64,000 nt of DNA from contig MPMQ01000010.1 of NCBI GenBank assembly GCA_002238585.1, forward strand, positions 1 through 64,000, read 5' to 3'. The position numbers were made by a program, and so were the translations under genes. The notes beneath the pieces were generated by a model, which had not been told where the DNA came from, searched no databases, and saw only the letters and a list, made by a program, of their open reading frames with translations. This document shows positions 29,123 through 38,757 of this stretch, piece by piece. Source of the DNA: Kistimonas sp. bin40 (lineage in GTDB: Bacteria; Pseudomonadota; Gammaproteobacteria; Pseudomonadales; Endozoicomonadaceae). Every line of letters starts with the position of its first letter. Position 1 is the stretch's first letter.

Positions 29123-30007
29123 ATGAAAGCCATAAAGAAAATACGCAAGGCCGTATTTCCTGTTGCGGGCATGGGCACGCGCTTCTTGCCTGCCACCAAG
29201 GCCACGCCCAAAGAAATGCTGCCGGTGGTTGACAAGCCATTGATTCAATATGCTGTTGAAGAAGCCATTGATGCCGGCATCACTGATCTTGTTTTCGTGA
29301 CTTCCTACACCAAAACTCCGGTTATAAATCACTTCGACAAAAACTTTGAGCTGGAGTACCGTCTTGAGAAAGCAGGGAAAAACAGGCTCCTCGAAATAGT
29401 AAAAAACATCATACCCTACAACGTAAATTGCTTTTACATACGCCAGGCGGAGGCACTGGGCCTCGGTCATGCCGTAGACTGCGCAAAACATATTATTGGT
29501 GATGAGAGCTTTGCCGTCATACTCGCCGACGATCTGATGTACTCTGACCACAACAAAAGCTGCCTGGCAAATATGATCGATGTGGCCCAGCAAAATGGCT
29601 CATCTGTGGTGGCTGTGGAACAAGTCCCCGTAGACAAGGTGAGTCAGTATGGCGTGATCGATCCTGGTGAAACAAACCATCCGCTGTACAGACTCAACGG
29701 TGTTGTGGAAAAACCGAAACAAGAAGACGCCCCGTCCAACCTTGCTATCGTTGGGCGTTACATACTGCGCCCGGAAATATTCAGTTTTATTTCAGACTCG
29801 CACAATGGCGCAGCTGGGGAAATTCAGCTGACAGATGCCATCGAAGCCCTCCTTGGCGTGCAGGACGTTTTTGCCTATGAGTTTGAAGGTACAAGGTATG
29901 ACTGCGGCAGCAAAATAGGCTACATGAAGGCCAATGTGGATTATGCGTTGCGCCATCCGGAAATCGAAGGCGAGTTCCACCAATATCTCAAACAGCGGAT
30001 GTCTTGA
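29123..30007 (+). CDS. galU: UTP-glucose-1-phosphate uridylyltransferase
   Basis: A 294-residue nucleotidyltransferase making UDP-glucose for LPS and capsule sugars. The N-terminal signature is VFPVAGMGTRFLPATKATPK, with KPLIQYAVEEA, GLGHAV, a VILADDL metal-site block and GVVEKP. The C-terminal YDCGSKIGYMKAN is intact. AGGGA lies 8 nt upstream of the ATG. Fits the surface-polymer biology suggested elsewhere in the window. Confidence 0.97.
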   Translation: MKAIKKIRKAVFPVAGMGTRFLPATKATPKEMLPVVDKPLIQYAVEEAIDAGITDLVFVTSYTKTPVINHFDKNFELEYRLEKAGKNRLLEIVKNIIPYNVNCFYIRQAEALGLGHAVDCAKHIIGDESFAVILADDLMYSDHNKSCLANMIDVAQQNGSSVVAVEQVPVDKVSQYGVIDPGETNHPLYRLNGVVEKPKQEDAPSNLAIVGRYILRPEIFSFISDSHNGAAGEIQLTDAIEALLGVQDVFAYEFEGTRYDCGSKIGYMKANVDYALRHPEIEGEFHQYLKQRMS

Positions 30008-30168
30008 GCCATTTCAAGCGCGCCCGACTCCTCTGTCAGGCCTCGTTCCTGCCACGCAAGGGCCTCAGCCATCCGGTCGAGGCAGGGCCGCCCGCTGCCG
30101 GACAAATGCCGGCCTTGCTGCTGCGGACTGTTGGCCAGACGTCATGCTTGCCGTCCCGTCCGGTTGAT

Positions 30169-30855
30169 TCAACAGGCTTCTGATGACTTCTGACTGGATG
30201 TTGGGCACAGCCTGTTTTCCGGACAGGGATGCGCCGCCAAAACATGATTCAGGAGCGTCGTTCTCTTCAAGAACCGTCTTTTACAGCCCTCTTCCAGGCA
30301 AGCGTAGGGATTGTCCCGCTCGTGATCAATCATATGCGCGTAAAGAGCGGCCCTTTGTGCAAAAAGTTGGTGGCAGCCCTCGGCAAGGCAAGTAAAAAGT
30401 TTCTCTACACCCGGAGAGCGCGCATCAATTTTCTTTTGGGAAAAGCATCCCGCGAGCGCCGCTTGACGTCCCGAGGCAGCCGACAAAGAGAATTTTTTGA
30501 TATGCGTTTGCCTGTGCAAAGCCCAGCGGTAACTCTGCCTGAATTGCCTGCCACAGCCCGCGTGTGTACACCTGTAAACTCTGGCACTGCCATGGGTGCG
30601 CAGCTGGCCAGCCGGGCCGCCTTTACCCCTGAACACGCCTTCGCAATTTTTGACAGGGGATAAACTGGAACGAATCAGCAGACGGGCTGCCCCCTTTGCT
30701 TTTCCGGTCCACTTCTCTCCACAGTTATCAGACAAACCTGTGACTCTTCGGACCAGGGGCCGGCTATCAGGCCAGGCAGCAGTGCGGGGCTGCCGCCTTT
30801 TATCAGTCTGCGGTACTGGTATCGGCGGCAAACGGTAGGGACGCGATGGTGTCAT
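30169..30855 (-). CDS. Protein with three C2H2 zinc fingers (eukaryotic type)
   Basis: A 228-residue basic protein. Three fingers fit C-x4-C-x12-H-x3/4-H: Cys96, Cys101, His114, His118; Cys156, Cys161, His174, His178; Cys186, Cys191, His204, His209. Each has the expected Phe and Leu core residues (GRQF, HQLF, KRRF). Fingers 2 and 3 are joined by a short DNPY linker like the TGEKPY linker. The start ATG at 30855 has GGAGG 6 nt upstream. TFIIIA-like tandem fingers are characteristic of eukaryotes. Nucleic-acid binding in a host cell nucleus is the attractive inference; secretion is unproven. No secretion signal motif can be read by eye. Confidence 0.8.
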   Translation of the reverse strand: MTPSRPYRLPPIPVPQTDKRRQPRTAAWPDSRPLVRRVTGLSDNCGEKWTGKAKGAARLLIRSSLSPVKNCEGVFRGKGGPAGQLRTHGSARVYRCTHAGCGRQFRQSYRWALHRQTHIKKFSLSAASGRQAALAGCFSQKKIDARSPGVEKLFTCLAEGCHQLFAQRAALYAHMIDHERDNPYACLEEGCKRRFLKRTTLLNHVLAAHPCPENRLCPTSSQKSSEAC

Positions 30856-30945
30856 GACAGACCTCCAGATCATGGGTAGTAAAGCTTGTATTCGAAAGAG
30901 GCAACACCCGCCTGACCAGTCGTGTACGGATTTCCTGCACGCCCC

Positions 30946-31851
30946 TCACAACAGGTTGCGCTCTTGCAGTTGGCTCATAACGCAAGGACAGCCTGCCGGC
31001 AGCGGCGCCAGCCGCCCCAATTCCACATACTCCGACACCGGCGCGTGGAAATCGCTGCCCATAGAGCCATAAAGATCAAACTGCTGGCACAAAGCCCCCA
31101 GACGCTCCCGTTCTCCTGGAGCCTGACGGCAGGTGACCACTTCAAGACCTTGTCCGCCAGCCGCCACAAAGTCCTTGATGAGGGCGCGCAATTGCGTGGC
31201 TGTCAGCCGGTAGCGATGCGGGTGGGCCAGCACGGCCATCGCATTCCAGGAATCTATGGCAGCGACCGTTTCCTGCATGCTCCGCCAGTGATGCTCTATA
31301 CCACCGAGTTGACGGTTTTTAAGGTAGCGTTCAAAGGCCGTCCGGCGATCGGGAACCAGCGCTTCGCGCTGCATCCATGCTGCAAAATGGGGGCGCCCAA
31401 TCTGGAGTTGTTCTTCAGGCAGGACAAAATCGGCATCGGCATCCCGCTGCGCTTTCCAGGCCTCCTCCCGGGCACCACCCAGGCACTGATCCGCCGAGTA
31501 CTGCGGCAACCGGGCTGCCAGCCGGGCGGCAATGGCATGACTGCGCTGCCTGCGGGCTTCGATTTGCCGATCAATAAAAGCCGTCACTGGCGGATGATCC
31601 AGATCCATGGCCAAGGCCAACACGTGGATCTCCTTGCGCCCCCATGTGCATGAAATCTCACAGCCAGGCACCAGACGCACCGGGAAGGACTGCGCTTTTT
31701 TTTGCAGCCAGCGCGTACCGGCCAGAGTGTCGTGATCGGTCAGAGCAAGGCAGCTGACCCCCTGCTCAGCGGCCCGGCTCAGCACCTGCAGGGGCGAGAG
31801 CGCACCATCAGAAGCCGTGCTGTGGCAGTGAAAGTCAACTTTTTGTGACAT
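30946..31851 (-). CDS. rnm: PHP-domain 5'-3' exoribonuclease RNase AM (YciV/TrpH)
   Basis: A 301-residue PHP phosphoesterase. Metal ligands are visible: VDFHCHSTASDG (residues 5-16), LTDHDT near residue 39, GCEIS near residue 63, AHPHRY near residue 205 and GSDFH near residue 265. E. coli YciV trims the 5' ends of rRNAs and degrades short RNAs 5'-3'. Divergent from yciB, as commonly seen. Start ATG has AAAGG 6 nt upstream. Confidence 0.92.
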   Translation of the reverse strand: MSQKVDFHCHSTASDGALSPLQVLSRAAEQGVSCLALTDHDTLAGTRWLQKKAQSFPVRLVPGCEISCTWGRKEIHVLALAMDLDHPPVTAFIDRQIEARRQRSHAIAARLAARLPQYSADQCLGGAREEAWKAQRDADADFVLPEEQLQIGRPHFAAWMQREALVPDRRTAFERYLKNRQLGGIEHHWRSMQETVAAIDSWNAMAVLAHPHRYRLTATQLRALIKDFVAAGGQGLEVVTCRQAPGERERLGALCQQFDLYGSMGSDFHAPVSEYVELGRLAPLPAGCPCVMSQLQERNLL

Positions 31852-31995
31852 GGAAAACCTTTATCCTGAACGCAAGCGGCCTTAAAATGCCCTGTTGCCG
31901 AATAGAATAAGCACCACGGGCCGGTGTAGAGTCATCCCGGCATTTTTTTGCCATGTTCGCCTGGCAAACCCACCAGTCAACCGGGTGACCGGAGA

Positions 31996-32592
31996 ATGAA
32001 ACAGTTTATAGATTTTTTGCCGCTTATCCTCTTTTTTGTGATCGCAAAGATGGAACCACGAACAGTCATGTTACTGGGACATGACCTGCAGATAGGCGGC
32101 ATCATCAGTGCCACCGCCTGCCTGATTGTGTCTACCCTGGCTGTCTACGGCCTGCTTTGGTATCGCAACAAGCGTCTTGATGCAGGTCAGGTGATAACAC
32201 TGGTGTCTGTGCTTGTACTGGGGGGGATGACCGTGCTCGTGCGGGACGAAACCTTTTTGAAGTGGAAAGCGCCCCTGGTAAATGGCGTCTTGTCTGCGGC
32301 TTTTCTGTTCAGCCGCTGGCGAGGTGGCCCCTGGTTGATTGAGCGCCTGCTGTCTGGCAACCTCACCCTTCCTTCTTCGGTGTGGTGCAAGCTCAATTTG
32401 AGCTGGGGACTGTTTTTCGCTGCGCTGGGCTTTGCCAACTGGTATGTCGCTTTTGTTCTGCCGGGAGATTTCTGGATCAGTTTCAAAGTATTTGGCAACC
32501 TGGGACTGACACTCGTGTTCGTCATCGTGCAGATGGTGCTGTTAAGCCGCTACATCAAGCAGCAAGCCCGTGATCTGACTGAAACCCCGTGA
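31996..32592 (+). CDS. yciB: Inner membrane septation protein YciB/IspZ
   Basis: A 198-residue protein with about five membrane segments. Family motifs: MKQFIDFLPLILFFV at the start, KMEPRTV, DETFLKWKAP, NLSWGLFF and NWYVAF. Implicated in envelope integrity and septation; the molecular function is not settled. The ATG at 31996 gives the family N-terminus. Slightly longer than E. coli YciB (179). Confidence 0.93.
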   Translation: MKQFIDFLPLILFFVIAKMEPRTVMLLGHDLQIGGIISATACLIVSTLAVYGLLWYRNKRLDAGQVITLVSVLVLGGMTVLVRDETFLKWKAPLVNGVLSAAFLFSRWRGGPWLIERLLSGNLTLPSSVWCKLNLSWGLFFAALGFANWYVAFVLPGDFWISFKVFGNLGLTLVFVIVQMVLLSRYIKQQARDLTETP

Positions 32593-32740
32593 ATTTGCGC
32601 CAGCTATGCGGATGAGCGCGCGAACACGACTGTCAGCCAGCTATTGATTTCAGCCTTGACGGGTGGCCTGCTTCCCACTGCTGCAGCTGGCTGGTACTTG
32701 GCTCTGCTGCGTTCGTGTCATGGCATGGAGTGGCAGGCCG

Positions 32741-33490
32741 ATGCGGTGTACCGTTTGTTGCGCGCTGGTTACGCTGACCTTGTGTAGCGCCCCCTCTGAG
32801 CAGGGCTGGGCGGGCGGTCTCCTTTTTCGCGAACCCGGGAGCACTTGCCCCGCTCAACTGCCAGCCGATTATGCTGATGCCCTGCTCGCGCGCATAGCTC
32901 AATTAGACCAGACAGTATTTCCGTTGGGCTCCATGAGCGCCAGGCTGCACGAAGAGCGACTGGCGCTGTTGCTGTTTGCTCATGAGCAAGGGAAACTTTT
33001 GTGGCGTCAAGGCGAGCCCGCTGTTTCGCTCTATAGTGCAGTGCTTTCAAACCATGTCCGGGACAAGCTGGACGGGTTCAAGCTGGCCTTCATTCGTGCA
33101 CTGCAAGTCGGCGCGGAACAAGAAGCCAGGGCAACCCTTATGCTGGCCATGGCCTTTACGGTTGAGTTTCTGGATGTGCTGGAAGTACTCGGTGTTTTTT
33201 TTTCGTTCAACATCTACGCGGCCAGCATGGAAACATCGCTTTTTCCCAGCATGGAATGCCTGCAGACACTCGTCCGTACTGGCCTGTCCAAAGCCTGGGA
33301 GTGTCCAGTGTTGACTTCGTTAGACATTCACCTGGACGCGGTTCTGGCTCGCAGACGTTCAATACTGGGCACGGTGAGTCGGCTGAGTGCTTTTGCCGTA
33401 GCCCTCGAGAGGGCTTTGGGTGAGTGTCCGGCCCTGAGCCCGTACTCTCGCCAGCCTGAAGCTGAAGACCGGAGGCAACCGCGCACCTGA
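32741..33490 (+). CDS. Hypothetical secreted or lipid-anchored protein
   Basis: I do not recognise this gene. Read from the ATG at 32741 it begins with a signal-like stretch (MRCTVCCALVTLTLC followed by small residues). The remaining roughly 220 residues look mostly alpha-helical with Leu/Ala-rich helices. The start is uncertain: an ATG at 32720 is also possible, with an upstream frame to 32663. GGAG lies 10 nt before 32741. Convergent with ampG. Codon use is like the core genes. Confidence 0.5.
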   Translation: MRCTVCCALVTLTLCSAPSEQGWAGGLLFREPGSTCPAQLPADYADALLARIAQLDQTVFPLGSMSARLHEERLALLLFAHEQGKLLWRQGEPAVSLYSAVLSNHVRDKLDGFKLAFIRALQVGAEQEARATLMLAMAFTVEFLDVLEVLGVFFSFNIYAASMETSLFPSMECLQTLVRTGLSKAWECPVLTSLDIHLDAVLARRRSILGTVSRLSAFAVALERALGECPALSPYSRQPEAEDRRQPRT

Positions 33491-33549
33491 CCACGCCAGA
33501 GTCTGGTGCGCAACAGCCATTCCCCGGTATCGGCTACCGGGCATACGGG

Positions 33550-35142
33550 CTACAAGCCCGGCACCTTTTCATCAGGAGAGTAGCGACTCACCTGTCTTAT
33601 CAGCAGCAGCACCGGCAGGCCGATCATAGCTGAAAAAATAAAAAAAGAAGGGTAGCCCAGCACATCGACCAGAGTGCCCGAATAGCCCGCCAACAGCTTG
33701 GGGACAGCCGTCATCAGAGAGCTGAACAAGGCGTATTGTGTCGCTGTTATCGTGCGATTGGTGAGTCCAGACAGATAGGCAACCAAAGAAGTGCCGGCGA
33801 TTCCGCTGCTGAGGTTGTCGGCGGCAATCACTGCCGCCAATGCCCATATATTCGGCTCTGTCTCAGCCAGAATGGCGAAAAGAGCATTGCTGCTCGCACT
33901 GAGGAAAGCTCCCCACCACAGACTCTTCATGACGCCATACCGCAGAGTCAGCAGCCCACCCACAAAGCCACCGCACAGGGTCATGACAAGGCCGAAGGTT
34001 TTTGATGTCGCGGCAATTTGTTCCAGGCTGTACCCCATGTCGCTGTAGAACACATGAGCCACAGCGCCCATGACAATGTCAGAGATACGGTAAGTTCCTA
34101 TCAGCAGAAACATCAGCAGGGCCGCCTTGCCAAAGCGCCGGAAAACATCCTGGAACGGCAGTACATAGGTCGCGTGAAGCAGATCTGTCGGAACCAGCCT
34201 GCTGGCGGTCATAAGGCGTCCGGCCAGCAGTGCCGCAACCAGGCTCACAACGACGCGCACCAGGCCCGAGATAAAAACGGCCACCGGCGCGCCCACACCC
34301 TGTTGTGCCAGCCAGGCCTGGCCTGAAGCTGCCGCCGTGTCTGACGCAGAAAAAATCAGTACAAACGTCAGAATCACGGAGATAAAAAACAGCAGAAAGC
34401 GCATGTGCGTCTGAACGCTGTGCTCCAGACGGCTGGCACTCGCCTCCGGCTCGCGTACACTCAGCGTGGTCACCACACCCACCAGCATGGCCGCCGCCAT
34501 GCACGCGTAGGTTGTGGACCAGGCCGAAAAGTCATAGCCAGCATCTGCGGGGCCACTGAGCCAGGCAACCATAGCCAGCGAGCCGGCCCCGCCCACCAGC
34601 ATACCCAGACGATAACCTGCAATGTAGGTCGAAGACATGATCGCCTGCAGCCGGACTGGCGAGGCCTCGATGCGATAGGCGTCAGTCACAATATCCTGGG
34701 TTGCCGCCGTAAAACCCAGCAGTGCTGCCGCCCAGCCCATGGCAACCAGGCTGTTACCAGGGTCGCTGTGCGCCATAAACAGCAGCGCACCGGCCACAGC
34801 CAGCTGGGCCAGCAGCAGCCAGGCGCGTCTTCGCCCCAGACGGGCGGTTAACCAGGGGAGGGGCAAGTGATCAATCACGGGTGCCCAGATAAACTTGAAG
34901 GAATAGCTCAGCGCGGCCCAACTAAAGAACGTAATCGTGGAGCGGGCAACACCGGCCTCACGTAGCCAGAGCGAAAGACTGCCGAAAATCAGTGGCAACG
35001 GAAGTCCCGAGGAAAAACCGAAGGCCAGCATCGCCAGCACCCGGCCCTGCAAAAAAGCAGCCAGTGATTTCCGCCAGCTCAACGGTGCCTGTGCTGGCTG
35101 AAAACCGTCACCTGTTTTTTTATCTACTGCTGTATCTGCCAT
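33550..35142 (-). CDS. ampG: Muropeptide permease AmpG
   Basis: A 530-residue major facilitator transporter importing GlcNAc-anhydroMurNAc peptides for murein recycling. Family blocks: FGFSSGLPLPLIFGSLSLWL, FKFIWAPVIDHLPLPWL, GRRRAWLLLAQ, AATQDIVTDAYRIE and KTFGLVMTLCGG. About 14 hydrophobic segments. The ATG at 35142 has AGGGA 6-7 nt upstream and is preferred over a TTG six codons earlier. In many proteobacteria AmpG links recycling to beta-lactamase induction; no ampR/ampC is nearby. Confidence 0.93.
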   Translation of the reverse strand: MADTAVDKKTGDGFQPAQAPLSWRKSLAAFLQGRVLAMLAFGFSSGLPLPLIFGSLSLWLREAGVARSTITFFSWAALSYSFKFIWAPVIDHLPLPWLTARLGRRRAWLLLAQLAVAGALLFMAHSDPGNSLVAMGWAAALLGFTAATQDIVTDAYRIEASPVRLQAIMSSTYIAGYRLGMLVGGAGSLAMVAWLSGPADAGYDFSAWSTTYACMAAAMLVGVVTTLSVREPEASASRLEHSVQTHMRFLLFFISVILTFVLIFSASDTAAASGQAWLAQQGVGAPVAVFISGLVRVVVSLVAALLAGRLMTASRLVPTDLLHATYVLPFQDVFRRFGKAALLMFLLIGTYRISDIVMGAVAHVFYSDMGYSLEQIAATSKTFGLVMTLCGGFVGGLLTLRYGVMKSLWWGAFLSASSNALFAILAETEPNIWALAAVIAADNLSSGIAGTSLVAYLSGLTNRTITATQYALFSSLMTAVPKLLAGYSGTLVDVLGYPSFFIFSAMIGLPVLLLIRQVSRYSPDEKVPGL

Positions 35143-35650
35143 TGATGTCCCTGGAGGCAAAGGGCCGCAAGCTCGGGGACCGCGCTCCCGAATAGACGAC
35201 CAGACTCTGAAAGGCCGGGCCCGCCCCTTTTCCCTGCCGATGATATTGGTTGAACGAAACGGCTATCCACTTCCACTTGACTTTGCCTTGCCATGATCCC
35301 GGATTGCGAACAGGGCCACGGGCCTTGCCTGCTTCCAGTAGCCAGGGGGTGCTACTGACTTTGATGACATTGACTTGACGACCAGCCTAGCCTTCTACAG
35401 CACTGGATCGCAAAATGCCATACGCACACACGAAAGCATCCGGACATGCACAACCTTCAGGTGGTCGAGCCAGGACGTCCGGCACCGCCTGTCAGCCGGG
35501 TATCATGGCGACAAGCCACACCTTCCCCGAGACTTTCTGCTGCCAGCCTCCCCTGCTGAAGGACTTCTGCCAAACAGCTTTGCTCCTGTGGCGGCGCCTG
35601 ACGCCCAGGCTTTGACGTCAGACTATCCGCGCACTGCACGCCCGCCCAGG
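35143..35650. other. Intergenic region ampG / yajQ
   Basis: About 510 bp between two minus-strand genes. Small open frames on both strands (for example 35375-35881 plus) overlap yajQ or lack any family signal. No RNA gene or clear terminator recognised. Confidence 0.5.
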
Positions 35651-36133
35651 TTAATCGCGCAAGTTCTGGAACTGCAACGGCCGCTCCAGCTTTGCTTCTT
35701 TGAGCAGCTCAATGACAGCCTGGAGATCATTGCGTTTTTTGCCACTGACGCGCACCTGGCCATCTTGCATACTGGCTTGTACTTTCAACTTGGTATCCTT
35801 GATGAGTTTGATGATTGTTTTGCTGTGCGCGGCCTCCAGTCCCTGGCGCACCAGCAGCGACCGACGGACTTGCTTCCCTGAAGGCTGGAACGACTGTGGG
35901 TCCAGACAACGGCTATCCAGACGGCACTTTTCCATCTTGATCTTGAGGATATCCAGCATCTGGTTGAGTTGAGACTCAGCCTCAGCCGTCATGACAATGC
36001 TGTCCTTCTGGAGCTCGAAATCGGCTCCAACACCACGGAAGTCATAGCGGCTGTCAAGCTCACGCCTGGCTTGGTCAATCGCATTTTTCAGATCCTGGGT
36101 ATCGACTTCTGAAACGACATCAAACGAAGGCAT
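35651..36133 (-). CDS. yajQ: YajQ family nucleotide-binding protein
   Basis: A 160-residue protein. Family motifs: MPSFDVVSEVD, NAIDQARRELDSRYDFRG, KIMEK-like KIKMEKCRLD, KTIIKLIKDTKLKVQASMQD and the C-terminal VRVSGKKRNDLQ. Homologues bind cyclic di-GMP or nucleotides and act in regulation. Normal length. GAGGG is upstream of the ATG. Confidence 0.96.
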   Translation of the reverse strand: MPSFDVVSEVDTQDLKNAIDQARRELDSRYDFRGVGADFELQKDSIVMTAEAESQLNQMLDILKIKMEKCRLDSRCLDPQSFQPSGKQVRRSLLVRQGLEAAHSKTIIKLIKDTKLKVQASMQDGQVRVSGKKRNDLQAVIELLKEAKLERPLQFQNLRD

Positions 36134-36213
36134 TTTTCTTTATCCCTCAAGCCGGTGATACAGGGTGCGAGAGTGTAACAAGTATCCTGTATCAGTGCAG
36201 AAAAAACAGGTGA

Positions 36214-38472
36214 TTACCCCATTTCCTGTGGATCAACATCCACGGCCCATCGCAACCCGGAAACAGGCGATTGTTGCGCCATGCCCGCCACCAGCCGGCG
36301 CAGCAAATGGTGCAACGCAGGCCGGGAGCAGGACCGCAGATGCAGCTGCCAGCGCAGACGCCCCTGGCGTCGCTCCATAGGCGCAGGCAAGGGACCTGTG
36401 ACCACAACAGGAGCCGGGTCGGCCCGGGAGGACAACTGGCGCGCCAGCGCGGCACTCTTGTCCCAGAAGGCCGTCAAAGCGTCAAGCGTCTGTGCCTCGG
36501 CGGTGATCAGTGCCAGATGACCAAAAGGCGGCAAAGACAGTGCCATACGCTGGGCCAGCAAAGCCTCGGCAAAGGCGCCGTATCCTTTGGTGACCAGCGT
36601 TTGCAGTAACGCATTATCCGGGCAGGCCGTCTGAATCAGGACCTTGCCGCGCCTGTCGCCACGCCCGGCCCGTCCGGCCACCTGGAGAATGGTTTGCCCG
36701 GTGCGCTCCGGACCGCGAAAATCCGTACTGAAAAAACCGGCGTCCGCGTTGACAATCACCACCAGGGTGACTGCCGGAAAATGGTGACCTTTGGCCAGCA
36801 TACGGGTACCTACCAGAATCGCTTGCTTCCCTGTCTGGACCCTTTCAAGAATTGTGGCAAAGGCACCTTTTTTCTTTACGCTGTCGCTGTCTATACGCAA
36901 GACATCGACAGGATGAAAATGCTCAGCCAGGACTTCCTCGGTGCGCTCCGTCCCCTGCCCCACCGGGCTGAGGAGTCGGCTATGGCAGCTCGGGCACTGG
37001 TCCGGCACGGGCTGGCAGCTGTCACAATGGTGGCAACGCAGTGCCGGCGGCGCCATGTGCAGGGTCAGGTGAGCATCACAGCAGGGGCAGTCAAGCAGAT
37101 TGTTGCAGTCATCGCACATCAGGGTGGGGGCATACCCCCGCCTGTTCAGAAACACAAGGACCTGTTCTCCCCGGGACAGGCAGCTGTTTATGGCCTCCAG
37201 GCTGGCCGCTGTCAATCCGCCGGTCAATACTTGTCGGCGGCTATCGACCAGAACCAGCTCCGGCGGCCGGGCCGGTCCGGGCCTGTGCGTCAGTAGTTGC
37301 CGGTAAAATCGCTGGATCTGTGCGTTGTGGAGCGTTTCAAGACAGGGCGTGGCAGAGCCCAGCACAACAGCAACAGATTCCAGCCTGGCGCGCACCAGTG
37401 CAAGATCTCTGGCGGAGAAGGAGGCGCCCCGGTCTTGCTGCTTGTAGGAAAGATCATGCTCCTCATCGACAATGATCAGACCAGGGCGCAGCAGGGGCGT
37501 AAAAATGCCCGACCTTGTCGCCAGAACAATACCCACTTCGCCACGCTTTGCTGCCAGCCAGTTGTGCAGCCGCTGGCGATCGCTCAGCCCGGAGTGCAGC
37601 ACTGCAACAGGCGTATGAAAGCGTGCATGGAAGCGTTCCAGCATTTGTGGCGTCAAGCCGATCTCTGGCACCAGCACCAGCACCTGCTTGCGGCAAGCCA
37701 GGGTGCAGGCTATGGCCTGCAGGTACACTTCCGTTTTTCCGCTTCCCGTTACCCCCTGCAGTAAAGTCACGCTGAACGCCCCGTTACGGGACAGGATCGC
37801 ATCCAGCGCTTGTTGCTGCTGACTGGTCAGTGGCAACGGCTGCTCTTTCAACAGGGACTGACAGTCGTCAAACAACCTGACCGGCTCTGTGATCTCGAAA
37901 GACTCAACCAGCCCGCGCTCGACCAGCTTGTGCAGCAGCGCTCTCTCAATACCGGCCTGTTTCAGTGCCTTGTCTGCGATCCCATCCGGGCAGCCACACA
38001 GTTGCTGCCAGGCCGCCTTTTGCCCCCAGGCGCGACTGTCGAGCAACTCTTCTTCTGCTGCCGCGTTGCAGACGACCCGCCACTTTTTACAAGTCCCGGA
38101 CGGTAGATCGCGACCCGCGCGCAAAGAGGAGGGCAAACTCTGCAGCAGGGTCAGCCCCGGGCTGTAGTGGTAGTAATCCGCTGTCCACAGAGCCAGTTGC
38201 AGCAAGCTTGGGGGAAGCAAGGGACTGGTATCCAGCAGGGCCTGCGCCCGGCGCAAGCGGGCAGCTGATCCGGACCGGGGCCCGGAACTGACAAGAACCC
38301 CCGTCAACTCCCGGTTTCTGAAAGGGACCCTGACCCTGATGCCAGGAGGCAGTTGTTGTCCGGGCACCTCTGCCTCCGGATTCTGGACGCCTTCCGGAAG
38401 CTTGTAGTCAAACAGGCGCCCCCGACCGACGGGGAGGGCGATGCGCAGCACGCAGTCTGTAGTGTCTGTCAT
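36214..38472 (-). CDS. priA: Primosomal helicase PriA
   Basis: A 752-residue 3'-5' superfamily 2 helicase that restarts stalled forks. Walker A is GVTGSGKTEVY near residue 233 and the DEEH box is VDEEHDLSYKQQ near residue 330. The zinc module has CDDC, CPCCD, CHHCDSC and CPSCHS. QVAGRAGRGDRRGKV is motif VI. The ATG at 38472 matches the family N-terminus; an upstream ATG eight codons earlier is possible. Full length. Confidence 0.97.
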   Translation of the reverse strand: MTDTTDCVLRIALPVGRGRLFDYKLPEGVQNPEAEVPGQQLPPGIRVRVPFRNRELTGVLVSSGPRSGSAARLRRAQALLDTSPLLPPSLLQLALWTADYYHYSPGLTLLQSLPSSLRAGRDLPSGTCKKWRVVCNAAAEEELLDSRAWGQKAAWQQLCGCPDGIADKALKQAGIERALLHKLVERGLVESFEITEPVRLFDDCQSLLKEQPLPLTSQQQQALDAILSRNGAFSVTLLQGVTGSGKTEVYLQAIACTLACRKQVLVLVPEIGLTPQMLERFHARFHTPVAVLHSGLSDRQRLHNWLAAKRGEVGIVLATRSGIFTPLLRPGLIIVDEEHDLSYKQQDRGASFSARDLALVRARLESVAVVLGSATPCLETLHNAQIQRFYRQLLTHRPGPARPPELVLVDSRRQVLTGGLTAASLEAINSCLSRGEQVLVFLNRRGYAPTLMCDDCNNLLDCPCCDAHLTLHMAPPALRCHHCDSCQPVPDQCPSCHSRLLSPVGQGTERTEEVLAEHFHPVDVLRIDSDSVKKKGAFATILERVQTGKQAILVGTRMLAKGHHFPAVTLVVIVNADAGFFSTDFRGPERTGQTILQVAGRAGRGDRRGKVLIQTACPDNALLQTLVTKGYGAFAEALLAQRMALSLPPFGHLALITAEAQTLDALTAFWDKSAALARQLSSRADPAPVVVTGPLPAPMERRQGRLRWQLHLRSCSRPALHHLLRRLVAGMAQQSPVSGLRWAVDVDPQEMG

Positions 38473-38757
38473 GAGCCCGTCCCGATTGTCCTTCACAGCC
38501 AGAAGTCTTTCCGGTAAGCGTGCTCGCAGCAGGAGAGTATAGAGGGGGTTGTCGCATCAGACATGCCATTGCGCACTTTCAGACCACCTCATGACAAGCA
38601 ACCGCCCTGTCGACAAGCTGGCCACTTCCGATGGGAATGCTGGCACCCCCTTCCGCTGCGGTGCTCCCGCTGTTCCGGGCAGCGGAAATTCTTCCGGAAT
38701 ATTCCGACGAAAGGGCGCGGACAGCATCACCGGCTCAGATACAAACGACCTTACCCT
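38473..38757. other. Short priA / dsbA spacer
   Basis: About 285 bp between same-strand genes. I see no gene; the segment probably carries the priA promoter. Confidence 0.4.
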
